From assembly GCA_030824515.1 (NCBI GenBank), contig JAVBXN010000012.1, positions 124,001 to 188,000 of the forward strand: a stretch of 64,000 bases of DNA, given 5' to 3'. This document shows positions 47,957-56,942 of the stretch, piece by piece (the stretch's first letter is position 1; each line of letters opens with the position of its first letter). The notes beneath the pieces are model-generated. The model was not told where the DNA came from and did not search any database. It was given only the letters and a program-made list of their open reading frames with translations. The position numbers were made by a program, and so were the translations under genes. The stretch is from Pelobacter sp. (GTDB lineage: Bacteria; Desulfobacterota; Desulfuromonadia; Geobacterales; Pseudopelobacteraceae).

Positions 47957-48121
47957 AGGAGTCAGTCTGATTTAGGAAATCGTAACTAAAATTCAGCTGG
48001 GCAAGGACAGATTTTGTCGGTTTTGCAGGTCAACAGTTGTACTATTGACCAAGAAAACGGCAAGATATGGACCGTCCAGATGAATTTGCAGTAGATTTCT
48101 TCCTAAGTCCGACGGACTCCT
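47957..48121. repeat. REP-like inverted pair (BIME or MITE-like element)
   Basis: The left arm AGGAGTCAGTCTGATTTAGG (47957 onward) and the right arm (48095-48121) are inverted copies that agree at about 20 of 25 positions, 115 bases apart. The right arm contains the palindrome AGTCCGACGGACT, as bacterial REP sequences do. The right arm also supplies the last codons and TAG stop of the glycosyltransferase gene (48103). No coding sequence lies between the arms. Confidence 0.65.
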
Positions 48122-49293
48122 AGTACGTTTGAATAAAATTCTTCCAGCCTTGCCGCGGCGGCGCCCCACGCAAAATCGTCCAGCACCCGCCGGCGCGCAC
48201 CACTCCCCAGGCTTCGCCTCAAATCCGGATTTTCAATCAGCTCAACGACCCTGTCCGCCATTTCTTGCCAATCGCCGGGCCTGCAGAGAATGCCGCTTTT
48301 ACCATCCTGAATATACTCTGTCAGCTGCCCCACCCGGTCAGCTACGACCGCTCGCTCCGCCAGCATCAGCTCCGTCAGCTTGGCCGGGCACTTGGTGCGA
48401 TTTACCAGATCGTCGCGAAATGGATAGATTGCCACGTCGGCCGCGGCCAAAAGGTTCGGAATCTCGGCCGCTTCGACCCAGCCGGCCATCAGCAGCCGGT
48501 CGGAGAAGCCTGACTTTTGCGCGGCATCCTGCAGTGCCAGCTCCTCCCCTTTGGCTCCGCTCCCCACAACCAGCAGGCGGCAGGCGGGCGAACGCCTTGA
48601 GATCTCCCTGAGCAGCTCGTACAGCAGATGCTGGTCGAATTCAAAAAACCTCGTGTACAACAGCACCAGCGGAGTGTCATCGCCAATGCAGAGCCTTTGC
48701 CTGGTTCCACTTCTGTCACCCAGCGGCAGTGGATCGACACAGTTCGGCAAATACATGATCCGCCGGGCAGGGACTCCCAGCTCAAGTACCAGCTGTTCCA
48801 GCGCCCGGCTGGCTGCCGTCACGCCATCGGCCATAGGGAGGAGCGAGTTTTCCTGCCAGGCATACAAACGTTTTTCAAGGGAAGAATATGCGTGCCGCTC
48901 ATTCATTCCCCCCTTCCCTTCCAGGTCGTCCGTATCCACGCATACCCGGACTTTACGCCGAAGGAGTTTTATGAGCAAAAGCGCCAGGCCTCCGTACCCC
49001 TTGGGCTTGAAAAGATGCACCAGATCGGGCTTCTCCGCCATCGCGGCACGGTACATGCGCCACGCAACCACGGGAGCCGAGAGCGCCCTGCCGCCGGGCC
49101 CGAGCCGCACATTGCGCAGCATGACTCCACGCAAAAGCTCTTCCCGCCCCGAGTCCTCCGGATTTGTGTACGGCGGAGCAACGATGGTCACCCGGTGGCC
49201 ACGCTCCTGAAGCGCCACCGACAGCGGCAGCATCCTCGCCAAAACCGTGCCTTTGGGACGAATTCCAAATGGGGCAAGAAAGACTATGTTCAT
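48103..49293 (-). CDS. GT4-type glycosyltransferase
   Basis: The 396-residue protein has the GT-B fold pattern of family 4: an N-terminal APFGIRPKGTVLARMLPLSVAL, then DLVHLFKPKGYGG. The C-terminal half has LLVVGSGAKGEELALQDAAQ, WVEAAEIPNLLAAADVAIYPF and KLTELMLAERAVVADRVGQLTEYI, which corresponds to the nucleotide-sugar site. ATG 49293 is preferred over a TTG just before. The final residues and stop come from a REP-like palindrome, so the C-terminus may have been replaced when the repeat inserted. It starts 12 bases after the preceding glycosyltransferase gene. The donor sugar and linkage are unknown. Confidence 0.9.
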   Translation of the reverse strand: MNIVFLAPFGIRPKGTVLARMLPLSVALQERGHRVTIVAPPYTNPEDSGREELLRGVMLRNVRLGPGGRALSAPVVAWRMYRAAMAEKPDLVHLFKPKGYGGLALLLIKLLRRKVRVCVDTDDLEGKGGMNERHAYSSLEKRLYAWQENSLLPMADGVTAASRALEQLVLELGVPARRIMYLPNCVDPLPLGDRSGTRQRLCIGDDTPLVLLYTRFFEFDQHLLYELLREISRRSPACRLLVVGSGAKGEELALQDAAQKSGFSDRLLMAGWVEAAEIPNLLAAADVAIYPFRDDLVNRTKCPAKLTELMLAERAVVADRVGQLTEYIQDGKSGILCRPGDWQEMADRVVELIENPDLRRSLGSGARRRVLDDFAWGAAAARLEEFYSNVLGVRRT

Positions 49294-49305
49294 CAATCGG
49301 ACCTG

Positions 49306-50175
49306 TCACTCATCAAATTTGCCGAGTTTCCCCTGTTTGTAATCACGAAGCCCGCGCCACAGCATGGCAATTTTGGAGCTCTTTTCTGGCTCAAAAAAAA
49401 TCAGGCGGCAGATTTCGAGCATAAATCTGAATTTGTCCCGCCACCAGAAGACCGGGAATTGCCTGCGATACAGGTTGGCTACAAAAAGGCGATTGCGGGT
49501 TTTGTAATACATGCGCAACGGCGAGTGGCTGGTAATGCAGAAGACCGGACGGGAGAGTCCGACAGAGACAAGGTCGCCAACCTTATGGTCCAGATGGGTG
49601 TTCGGCGCCTGAAGCACCGAATAACCATGTACATTCAACCTCAGGCAGTATTCGACGTCTACGAAATCGATAAACAGATCGTCCCTGAACGCTCCGACAT
49701 CCAGATACGCATTCAGGTTAAGCAGATTACCGGAAGTCATCACATACGGCACTGTTCTGAATGCTTCGGTAGCCGCAGGAATCTTGCCCGGTTTTGTAGC
49801 ATGAAACGGGGCAACAATCCCGACCCTGGCATGGTCCGCCTGCGACATGCCTTGAAGCAGCGCGGACACCATGCCCGCTACCGCCCGGCTGTCCTGATCC
49901 ATCGTGAGTAGATAGCCGTAACCGTTTGCCAGGGCGAGCTTAGCGCCTGAATTGAGGGCGGCGGCAATCCCGATGTTGCCGCCGCTTGAATGATAAGAAA
50001 CCCCCGGCATGGCTGTTATCTGTTTCACGAACACGGGATCTGGCGTTTCCGAATTGTCAACGGCAAACAAAGCCCCGACCTGGGAAACGTAGCTGCAGAT
50101 GTTTTCCAGAACGCCGACTGCGGGATTATAGAGAATAACCACACCGGCAACCTGTTCAGCGACACAGTTATTCAA
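49306..50175 (-). CDS. GT2 rhamnosyltransferase-like protein
   Basis: The protein has about 289 residues if it starts at TTG 50175. The reading frame is open further up to 50427, but that part overlaps the previous glycosyltransferase in another frame and looks non-coding, while family similarity begins at VAGVVILYNP. The sequence follows the RfbN/WbbL-type GT2 pattern: FAVDNSETPD, NIGIAAALNSGAKLA, YLLTMDQDS and DVEYCLRLNVHGY. It should transfer a deoxysugar such as rhamnose to the growing glycan on the cytoplasmic face. The start is not certain, because the ribosome site before TTG is weak and coupling to the overlapping upstream gene is likely. Confidence 0.8.
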   Translation of the reverse strand: MNNCVAEQVAGVVILYNPAVGVLENICSYVSQVGALFAVDNSETPDPVFVKQITAMPGVSYHSSGGNIGIAAALNSGAKLALANGYGYLLTMDQDSRAVAGMVSALLQGMSQADHARVGIVAPFHATKPGKIPAATEAFRTVPYVMTSGNLLNLNAYLDVGAFRDDLFIDFVDVEYCLRLNVHGYSVLQAPNTHLDHKVGDLVSVGLSRPVFCITSHSPLRMYYKTRNRLFVANLYRRQFPVFWWRDKFRFMLEICRLIFFEPEKSSKIAMLWRGLRDYKQGKLGKFDE

Positions 50176-51427
50176 CGAAAAGATCCCGGGCCAGTTGCGG
50201 CAGGAAACCAAAAACCGTAGAATCCTCCAGATATCCGGGAGCCCGGCTCCTGCCACGGAGCCCGCATTCAGGGTCGTTGGTGAAACGCGAACACTGGCCG
50301 GCAATCGCTTCTGCAACGACTTCGGGTGTGCACCGATCAATCGAGAGGATATTGTCGTGCCATGTCGCCAGGTTTTTGGACGCAAAGCTGTTGCTGACAG
50401 TGAGCGCCCCGAAATGCGCCATTTCAAGCGGTGGGTAGCTCGGGTGCGGCGAAATCATCAATGACACTCCGACCGCACTCTGGTGGAGCAGGTCAGCGTA
50501 CTGTTCGAGGCTCAGTTTCCCCAGAGAGCGCAGAGTCATGCCATGGCCAAGCGGCACATCCGGATGTTGTTCGCCGGCGGAGAATATCTGCCAATCCTTC
50601 CACTGTGGCCCCGCCCAGAGCCTGAGTCCCTCCAGCAGCAGGGGAAAGGCGTTGCGCGGTGTTGACGGGCGGCCGTAAACCAGGATTTGCCGTTTTTTTG
50701 CAGGTCGGGCCGACGACGTCAGCATCTCCTTCAGGCGGCTGTTCAGGCGCGGCTCGAAGCTATACTCACTTTCAAAGGCATAGCCCTGCCCCTTGAAGAA
50801 ATCGTGCAGGAACGAGCTGTTGAATACCGCGACCTGCGGCACTGATGATCTGTATGTGCTTTCGCAGAGCACATGATCCGTGGAATAGGGATAGAAGCCC
50901 GGCTCGTAATCCTGGATCAGATAGCCGATGCGGTTCGGAGCGGTTCCGAAAAGGTCCGCCTGGGCGGCTGCGCTCCTCTGGGCCACATACGCCGTGATCC
51001 ACTGGGTCGTCAGGTAAACATCTCCACGGCAAACCGGCATTGTATGTCCGGAGCGGAAATTGGCCGGCAGGATTTGTCCGGCATCATCACTGTCATCATC
51101 CCATCCAGCCAGGGAATAATCGCCAAAATCGGCCAGGTCGCCTTTTCCCGGAGCGTAGTCTGTAACAATGATCCGCCGCAGCACATTGTCTCCCAACTCC
51201 CTCACCAGACCGCGATACAGCTGCAGGGCCGTGGATATTCCGCCGAAAGTATGCTCCCGGTTTATGCTCGGGATCACCAGGTTCAGGCGTCGGAAGTCAT
51301 GCCGGCTTTTTCTGACCGCCAGCGGCGTGATCTGGTTCAATGAGCGGCTGAACGCGTAGAAGTTGAGCCTGCGGTACAAACCTTGAGTCAGGCTGTTCTT
51401 CTTGATGCGCGTAAGGAGATTTCCCAT
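50168..51427 (-). CDS. WsaF-like glycosyltransferase
   Basis: The 419-residue protein has HTFGGISTALQLYRGLV near the N-terminus, TTQWITAYVAQR and GYLIQDYEPGFYPYS in the middle, and KRQILVYGRPSTPRNAFPLLLEGL plus SLMISPHPSYPPLEMAHFGALTVSN near the C-terminus, the pattern of the WsaF/rhamnan-type GT family of S-layer and O-glycan clusters. ATG 51427 overlaps the TGA of the acetyltransferase gene by one base (TGATG), so the shorter start is chosen over one 12 codons earlier. Its end overlaps the next glycosyltransferase by 8 bases. It probably adds a rhamnose-like sugar; donor unknown. Confidence 0.88.
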   Translation of the reverse strand: MGNLLTRIKKNSLTQGLYRRLNFYAFSRSLNQITPLAVRKSRHDFRRLNLVIPSINREHTFGGISTALQLYRGLVRELGDNVLRRIIVTDYAPGKGDLADFGDYSLAGWDDDSDDAGQILPANFRSGHTMPVCRGDVYLTTQWITAYVAQRSAAAQADLFGTAPNRIGYLIQDYEPGFYPYSTDHVLCESTYRSSVPQVAVFNSSFLHDFFKGQGYAFESEYSFEPRLNSRLKEMLTSSARPAKKRQILVYGRPSTPRNAFPLLLEGLRLWAGPQWKDWQIFSAGEQHPDVPLGHGMTLRSLGKLSLEQYADLLHQSAVGVSLMISPHPSYPPLEMAHFGALTVSNSFASKNLATWHDNILSIDRCTPEVVAEAIAGQCSRFTNDPECGLRGRSRAPGYLEDSTVFGFLPQLARDLFVE

Positions 51428-52095
51428 CAAAGAGAACCGGACTTTTTGGGAATATTTTCCCATTGGAGAGTATCGTGATTGAAAAGCTTCACGGCTCTTG
51501 CAGGTGCTCCAACCGCAATCGTTTCCGGAGGGATCACTCCGGAAACAACGGAATTGGAACCGATTATGGCCCCTGCTCCGATGACGGAACCGGGCAAGAC
51601 AGAGACAAACTCGCCAAGCCAGACATTGTCGCCAATGATCACGTGCTGGTCATCGGTAAGAGGGCGTTCGGCAGGAGGAGTTCCGGGCCGTGCCTGCTGT
51701 TCTCCGCGATAGAGCCCATGGTTATGATCGGAGATGAATATTTTGCTGGCCATCAGTACGTTATTTCCGATCTCGATATAGCTGGTAGCCCCGATATGGA
51801 CGAAATCGTTTATGGATACATTGTCTTTTATGACAATGCGCGGGGTAAAAACCTGGTCACGGAATCTGGTAACCGCCTCCAGCTTCAAATAATCACCGGC
51901 TATGAAATTTTTGCCGATCGATATATGAGAAAGCCCGCTAATGACCGCATTAGGCTTGACGGAAATGTTTTCAGCCCCGGAAAGTTTACGTTCGATGCAA
52001 TAATTGAACAGACGCCGCACGACCCTGTTGTAAATTGACCGCATGGTAAGGAGTGCGCCGTTTTCGCGGTAAATCCGCATGATACTCATCAACAC
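51427..52095 (-). CDS. Left-handed beta-helix acyltransferase
   Basis: The 222-residue protein consists of hexapeptide repeats (SHISIGKNFIAGDYLKLEAV, VIIGDNVWLGEFVSVLPG, AIIGSNSVVSGVIPPETIAV) and contains the acetyltransferase hallmark DHNHGLYRG with its catalytic His. Proteins of this kind O- or N-acetylate sugars using acetyl-CoA. GTG 52095 is used because GAGGAG lies 8 bases upstream, while the next ATG is too far. The gene is translationally coupled to the glycosyltransferase behind it. Acetylation of the tyvelose or core sugars of this glycan is a natural guess but not shown. Confidence 0.9.
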   Translation of the reverse strand: MLMSIMRIYRENGALLTMRSIYNRVVRRLFNYCIERKLSGAENISVKPNAVISGLSHISIGKNFIAGDYLKLEAVTRFRDQVFTPRIVIKDNVSINDFVHIGATSYIEIGNNVLMASKIFISDHNHGLYRGEQQARPGTPPAERPLTDDQHVIIGDNVWLGEFVSVLPGSVIGAGAIIGSNSVVSGVIPPETIAVGAPARAVKLFNHDTLQWENIPKKSGSL

Positions 52096-52160
52096 GCTTC
52101 AAACTCCTCTCTGACAGCCATTGGTGTATGCAAGGCTGTTCCGGCACAAATCAGTTGGCA

Positions 52161-52967
52161 TTACTTTTTTCTCAACACAACGATATATTCAAGCCCACCC
52201 TTTGATTTGACAAATTCAACGATTGAAAGCGATAAATCCACTTCAGTAGTTAAAAATTTCATTATCATTTTCAATGAGTCCACCGAAAATACATGGTAAT
52301 GGGTATCGGTAAATGGCTCGTCACGGAACCTGCGCAGCATCTCCGCTTTCTCAATCGGCGTAAGCGCAGGATTTCCCAGATTCTTTCTTATCGTCACCAG
52401 TGAAACGCTCAGATATTCATCGTAATGTTCCAGGTTTCTTGCATGAAACAGTTCCTGTTTCCCAGAAAGACATAATTCATGGTCCTCAGCCAGGTGTTCA
52501 ACAGTAGTAATACGACGCCCCCTGTCAAAAGACTTTTCGCCGATTGGAACGGAAAAAAACAGGATACCGTCAGTCTTCAGCACCCTGCTCCAGTTTAACA
52601 ATGCTCCGATCGGGTCAGGTGAATGTTCGAGGACATGATTGGCAATCACAAAATCCTGCGTCCCTGAGGCAATTGAAGACAGGGTAAAACCATCGTCTAT
52701 GTAATCGACCTCCACAATTTCATCCGGAATCAGTTGAGTATGCTTGACGGCGCTATCACTTTTCGAAATGTAATCCACATACCGTACCTTTGCCAGCGGG
52801 GAAACAGCCAGCGGATGGTCCAAGGCTCCGATTTCTATCCCTTCGCCACGCAGATAACGTTCCGCGGAGCGACGGCGTGCAACGTAGGATGGCAAAAGGC
52901 CGGAATCCTTCACAATCTGCTTGAGCTTCTTTACATACAATTTGTGTAACGTCATAATTTTAGCCAT
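52161..52967 (-). CDS. SAM-dependent methyltransferase
   Basis: The 268-residue protein has the class I methyltransferase pattern: GIEIGALDHPLAV (SAM motif I variant), VEVDYIDDGFTL, DFVIANHVLEHSPDPIGALLNW and LKTDGILFFSVPIGE. It is probably soluble. Similar proteins in glycan loci methylate sugars, sometimes capping the chain end and stopping elongation. It sits 65 bases before the acetyltransferase gene and 15 after a GT2 gene stop. A methyl-capping role is possible. The acceptor is unknown. The start has only a weak ribosome site. Confidence 0.85.
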   Translation of the reverse strand: MAKIMTLHKLYVKKLKQIVKDSGLLPSYVARRRSAERYLRGEGIEIGALDHPLAVSPLAKVRYVDYISKSDSAVKHTQLIPDEIVEVDYIDDGFTLSSIASGTQDFVIANHVLEHSPDPIGALLNWSRVLKTDGILFFSVPIGEKSFDRGRRITTVEHLAEDHELCLSGKQELFHARNLEHYDEYLSVSLVTIRKNLGNPALTPIEKAEMLRRFRDEPFTDTHYHVFSVDSLKMIMKFLTTEVDLSLSIVEFVKSKGGLEYIVVLRKK

Positions 52968-52982
52968 CTTTTATTCTGTAAT

Positions 52983-53915
52983 CTATTTCAGGTTTTTGAT
53001 TTTTTTCATAAGTATAATGATCCGGGCCGGGCAAAGCGCCAGCACAAGCAGCAAAAGCTTTTCCTTCACTCCAAGACCAGACCTGGACAGGAAATGCATT
53101 GCATTGTCAGACTTGAGCGACAGCTTTCCCAGCTTTATTTGAATCAATGCAGGGATGATGACTATATAAACATTCCGTGTCAGTATATTGAAAATCGTAT
53201 CGCGTGAGAATCCAATATCTCCGGCATAATCCATGATCTTTCCAAATTCTTCGATGAATATTTTGAAAATGTTATAGCCGCCGGTGTTCCCTGCACGAAA
53301 CTTGACCAAAGTTTCCGGCACTATTCGGCATCTCCCGCCATGCATCAGCTTCAATAGCGGGTAACAGTGAGCAAAACCTGTTCCAACATGCGCCAGACCA
53401 ACCTGAAAATGTTTCATGAATTCTTCCCGCCTCACACAAATCGAGGAGACGAACGTAATCCACGAAGCCAGACTTAACAGCGTACTGTCAGCATCACCGC
53501 ACTCGAAACTGTTCAGCGTTGGCCCGGATGGATTCCGCATACTGCTGTCATAACTCATCGCATTAAGGTAGATCAGATCGAAACCTCTGTTCAACAACGG
53601 GAATACGTGGTCGAGCGCGCCTGCTTCCAATTGATCATCGTCACCAAACAGCCAACAATATTCACCGCTGGCAAGCTCGATGACTTTGAGAATATTCCTG
53701 TCGAAGCCCATGTTCTCAGCCCAGCGGAAATAGGTAATGTTCCCGAACTTCTGCCGGTACTCCTCCACCAGTTCTTGCGTGGCATCGGACGAAGCGTTGT
53801 CACAGATGACAACCTCAAGCCCTTCTCGTGCCTGCGCAAGGATACTGTCAAGCGCCTCGCTCAGCAGGGAAACCCGATTGTAAGTTGGAATGCAGATTGA
53901 AAGTGTGGCGGTCAT
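52983..53915 (-). CDS. GT2 glycosyltransferase, abequosyl/tyvelosyltransferase candidate
   Basis: The 310-residue protein is a GT-A family 2 enzyme: ATLSICIPTYNRVSLL, EVVICDNASSDATQELV and the metal-site motif YCWLFGDDDQLEAGA, with an amphipathic, basic C-terminal end (PARIIILMKKIKNLK) that could touch the membrane. Its opening and GDDD motif resemble WbaV/RfbV-type transferases that add 3,6-dideoxyhexoses. Because the locus encodes tyvelose synthesis, this is a good candidate for the tyvelosyltransferase, but that is inference from context. Confidence 0.85.
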   Translation of the reverse strand: MTATLSICIPTYNRVSLLSEALDSILAQAREGLEVVICDNASSDATQELVEEYRQKFGNITYFRWAENMGFDRNILKVIELASGEYCWLFGDDDQLEAGALDHVFPLLNRGFDLIYLNAMSYDSSMRNPSGPTLNSFECGDADSTLLSLASWITFVSSICVRREEFMKHFQVGLAHVGTGFAHCYPLLKLMHGGRCRIVPETLVKFRAGNTGGYNIFKIFIEEFGKIMDYAGDIGFSRDTIFNILTRNVYIVIIPALIQIKLGKLSLKSDNAMHFLSRSGLGVKEKLLLLVLALCPARIIILMKKIKNLK

Positions 53916-53942
53916 TAAATTCTCAGCAGATTAATAATCTGT

Positions 53943-54980
53943 TCATTTTTTGATGAGTTTATTAGACTTCAGTATTATTTTCTGGAAGAGCCTGAATAGC
54001 ACTAAAATTATAAATTCAAACTGTTTTACATAGCTTTTCCCAGTCGTACTTACAGTTTGAGTCACATATTGTTTATAATAATTAAATCCTATACTGAATA
54101 GTTCTTTTATTTTAATTTCCCTGGGCTCCATATAATAATGGATGCACAAATCTCTATTTCCAAGTATGGCCTTATAACCCAAAGTAGTAGAAATCAATCC
54201 ATCAATAAATGTATCTGTTGTCAACAAGGCTCTCTCATGCTGGCCCAGCTTAAGTGTATCTATATGCTTTGTATAATTTATCGCCAGTTTTAATCGTGCT
54301 TCCGGTGAGAAAAAGGCTTTGTTCGATTTACCATTTGTCGTAGACGATTTATGCTTTACTACATTTGCACCTGTTTCAGGCGTAAAAATGTTCCCGTGAT
54401 AAATCGCTCCATTACCCATCAAGCATAATTCCGCAAAAACAAACTCCAGTGGAAACAAATCCACAAAATCATAATCCGAAAACCTTTCAACCAGCCCAAC
54501 TGTTTTTATTAACTTGTTATTAAAAAAATACCCGGTCGGATGACGTTCCCTGTATGCGATATTTTTTATCGATAGATACCCTTTGGGAAACAACTTAAAT
54601 TCGTTTTCTGACTTGGAATTAAATGTACAATACCCGCAAGCCAGGCCGGGATGCCGCAAGAGAAATGATTTAAACTCGCTTATTTTGCTGCTAGCTACAT
54701 AATCCTGGTCTGTTGAATACACGAGGTATTCGCCTCGGCCCTTATTCAAGACATTGACCATGTTATATAAAGCGCCTCTGTTCTCGCCGTTGCTATATAC
54801 AAACAACCTTTCATCTTTAATGTCTCGCAAGATGCTCAAAGTGTCATCGGTCGAGCCGTTATCCAGGACTACAACCTCAATATCCGCGTCTCGACACGAT
54901 AAAATATCCGTCACAAGCCTACGAACACTTTGCGCGCGATTATAGGTCGGAATACAAAAACTTAAATTATAACTGTTCAT
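53943..54980 (-). CDS. GT2 glycosyltransferase in an AT-rich gene
   Basis: The 345-residue protein has NLSFCIPTYNRAQSVRRLV, IEVVVLDNGSTDDTLSIL and a DQD-type metal site (YLVYSTDQDYVASSK), so it is a GT-A family 2 transferase; a basic, hydrophobic C-terminus (FIILVLFRLFQKIILKSNKL) may bind the membrane. The gene is clearly more AT-rich than its neighbours, with many AAA, AAT and TTT codons, which points to recent transfer. Donor and acceptor are unknown. It starts 10 bases after the stop of the ABC exporter gene. Confidence 0.87.
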   Translation of the reverse strand: MNSYNLSFCIPTYNRAQSVRRLVTDILSCRDADIEVVVLDNGSTDDTLSILRDIKDERLFVYSNGENRGALYNMVNVLNKGRGEYLVYSTDQDYVASSKISEFKSFLLRHPGLACGYCTFNSKSENEFKLFPKGYLSIKNIAYRERHPTGYFFNNKLIKTVGLVERFSDYDFVDLFPLEFVFAELCLMGNGAIYHGNIFTPETGANVVKHKSSTTNGKSNKAFFSPEARLKLAINYTKHIDTLKLGQHERALLTTDTFIDGLISTTLGYKAILGNRDLCIHYYMEPREIKIKELFSIGFNYYKQYVTQTVSTTGKSYVKQFEFIILVLFRLFQKIILKSNKLIKK

Positions 54981-54990
54981 CTTATTTTAC

Positions 54991-56799
54991 TTATTCCTTC
55001 TGATCATCATTAGATCCGGACTTTGAAATATTACAGCCTGTAGCGCCCATCTTGACATGACTCAAGATACCGCAGTTACCAAGCTCAACGATCTCCGTAC
55101 AGTTTCTAAGGGTAGTGAGGCGATGGGCAATAATGAGAATGGTCAGGTCATCGCTGAGTGCTTCGATGGCCTGCATCACGGCTTCTTCGGTATCACTGTC
55201 CAATGCACTCGTGGATTCGTCGAATATGATCACGTCGGATTGCTTGTAAAGTGCACGGGCAATGCCGATGCGCTGACACTGGCCACCGGACATCTGGACT
55301 CCGCGTTCGCCGACAACGGTCAGGTACTTATCGGGCCAGCTCTCAATAATATCCGCCAGTTGTGCTTGCCGTGCAGCTTGCCTGACCCGGTCATGATCGA
55401 TCCGGTCCTTGTGTACCCCGAAGGCGATGTTTTCTTCGATGCTGCTGTCGGCTAGAAAAATGACTTGCGGAACATGCGCGATATGGGCTTGCCACGAGCG
55501 GTGGTTGCCCGCCGTAATCAGCTGATCATCAATCTCAAGTGTTCCGTCAGTCGGCTGCAGCAGTCCCATGATGATGTCAAGCAGCGTACTCTTGCCACAA
55601 CCGGTCGCACCGATGAAGCCAATGCGACTGCCCTTGGCAATGGTAAGATCCAGGTTTTTGAGCACCCACGGAGATTGCTGGTTGTAGCGGAACGAGAGCT
55701 GTTTCAAACTGATCCGATGTTGGAAAGGCAACGGCTTGGCGGCCGGTTGATTTGCATGATCAGGCAATGCCTGATCAAGTAACTCCAGCACATCTTGCAG
55801 CGATGCCTGGGCGCCATGGATGGTGGACCAGGCCCAATATATCTGTTGCAAATTCGGCAACAGGCGCTGCATGCCGAGCGCCAGTGCAGCGAGAATCGGT
55901 ATGGTCTTGGCAATGCTGCCTGATTGTTGAGTAAGTACATACGCCAGCGTTGCGATAAGCAGAATCCCCAAGGCTTCGATACCGTAACGAGGGCTTTGAC
56001 TGATAAACTGGTTGTTGCCTTGGGCGCGGCGCAAAATTTGATCGGCGTTGCGGTAATTTGCGCAGAAGGTTTCCTGGGCACCGTCGATCAGTACATCGCG
56101 GATCCCCCCCAGACCCTCTTGCAGGGATTTGATAACATTGGTGGACTCGCGGGCAATATGCTGACTGTCGATCCTCAGACGATTACGGTTCAGCCTGATG
56201 ATGAACGCATAGATTGCAGCGAAACCGCCAATGGCCGCCAGGGCGGTGACTGGAACAACGGAAATCAGAGCCACGATTATGGCGGTAAACGTGACGCAGG
56301 CGCTAATGAAGGTTAGGGATGGAATCAGGATGAAGAAGATAACTTCGCTGGTTTTGACCGTAACGCCGTTGATTATTTCGCTGCTGTTACGGGAGATATG
56401 CACGGCATAGGGCTGATACAACGTACGACTGTAGATGCTGTTACTGAGGTCGGCGCCGACTGAAAATGACAGTTTAATGGAGACCCAAAGCAGGATTAAG
56501 CGCATCGCTCCGGCCATCAGGACCGACAGGCTGAAGGCAACCGTCAGAGGGAGCGGAAGTTGGTCAGCGGATGTCAAACCCAGAATTTTAATAAATGGCT
56601 GGGCGGCCGAATGCCCGAAAATGCGGGCCGGATCGGTCAGCGCGCCGAGGAAAGGCAACACCGCTCCGATACTGATGATTTCAGCAAAAGAGCCGGCAAT
56701 CATTAATACGAGCAAAAGCCCAAACTGCCATCGCCGCCGGGAGCTTATATGGTGCCAGAGACGGTTTATAAGTTTGGTAATAGTTTGTGTTGGCTGCAT
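54991..56799 (-). CDS. ABC exporter half-transporter, lipid-linked glycan flippase candidate
   Basis: The 602-residue protein has a six-span membrane domain (for example FGLLLVLMIAGSFAEIISI, LTVAFSLSVLMAGAMRLILL, IPSLTFISACVTFTAIIVALI) and a C-terminal nucleotide-binding domain: Walker A GATGCGKST near residue 400, signature MSGGQCQRIGIAR, Walker B DVIIFDESTSALD and a following switch His (LIIAHRLTT). The layout fits MsbA/PglK-type exporters, which homodimerise and flip lipid-linked sugars. No Wzx flippase is visible in the locus, so this protein may move the assembled unit across the inner membrane. Substrate assignment is from context. Confidence 0.88.
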   Translation of the reverse strand: MQPTQTITKLINRLWHHISSRRRWQFGLLLVLMIAGSFAEIISIGAVLPFLGALTDPARIFGHSAAQPFIKILGLTSADQLPLPLTVAFSLSVLMAGAMRLILLWVSIKLSFSVGADLSNSIYSRTLYQPYAVHISRNSSEIINGVTVKTSEVIFFILIPSLTFISACVTFTAIIVALISVVPVTALAAIGGFAAIYAFIIRLNRNRLRIDSQHIARESTNVIKSLQEGLGGIRDVLIDGAQETFCANYRNADQILRRAQGNNQFISQSPRYGIEALGILLIATLAYVLTQQSGSIAKTIPILAALALGMQRLLPNLQQIYWAWSTIHGAQASLQDVLELLDQALPDHANQPAAKPLPFQHRISLKQLSFRYNQQSPWVLKNLDLTIAKGSRIGFIGATGCGKSTLLDIIMGLLQPTDGTLEIDDQLITAGNHRSWQAHIAHVPQVIFLADSSIEENIAFGVHKDRIDHDRVRQAARQAQLADIIESWPDKYLTVVGERGVQMSGGQCQRIGIARALYKQSDVIIFDESTSALDSDTEEAVMQAIEALSDDLTILIIAHRLTTLRNCTEIVELGNCGILSHVKMGATGCNISKSGSNDDQKE

Positions 56800-56942
56800 G
56801 TTATTGTTTAATCCCGTTTTTTAACGTTGCTATGGTTAGCTCCGCCAGCAAGTTTTGCGTACCAGTCACACCGTACGCAGCTTCGGTTATGCTCTAAGAA
56901 CCCTTCTCTTCAGGCGTCTCTGCAGCATTGCGCCAAGAAGAT

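Noticed and set aside
50176-50427. N-terminal extension of the GT2 gene
   Set aside because: It overlaps the coding end of the WsaF-like gene in another frame, and family similarity only starts after 50175.
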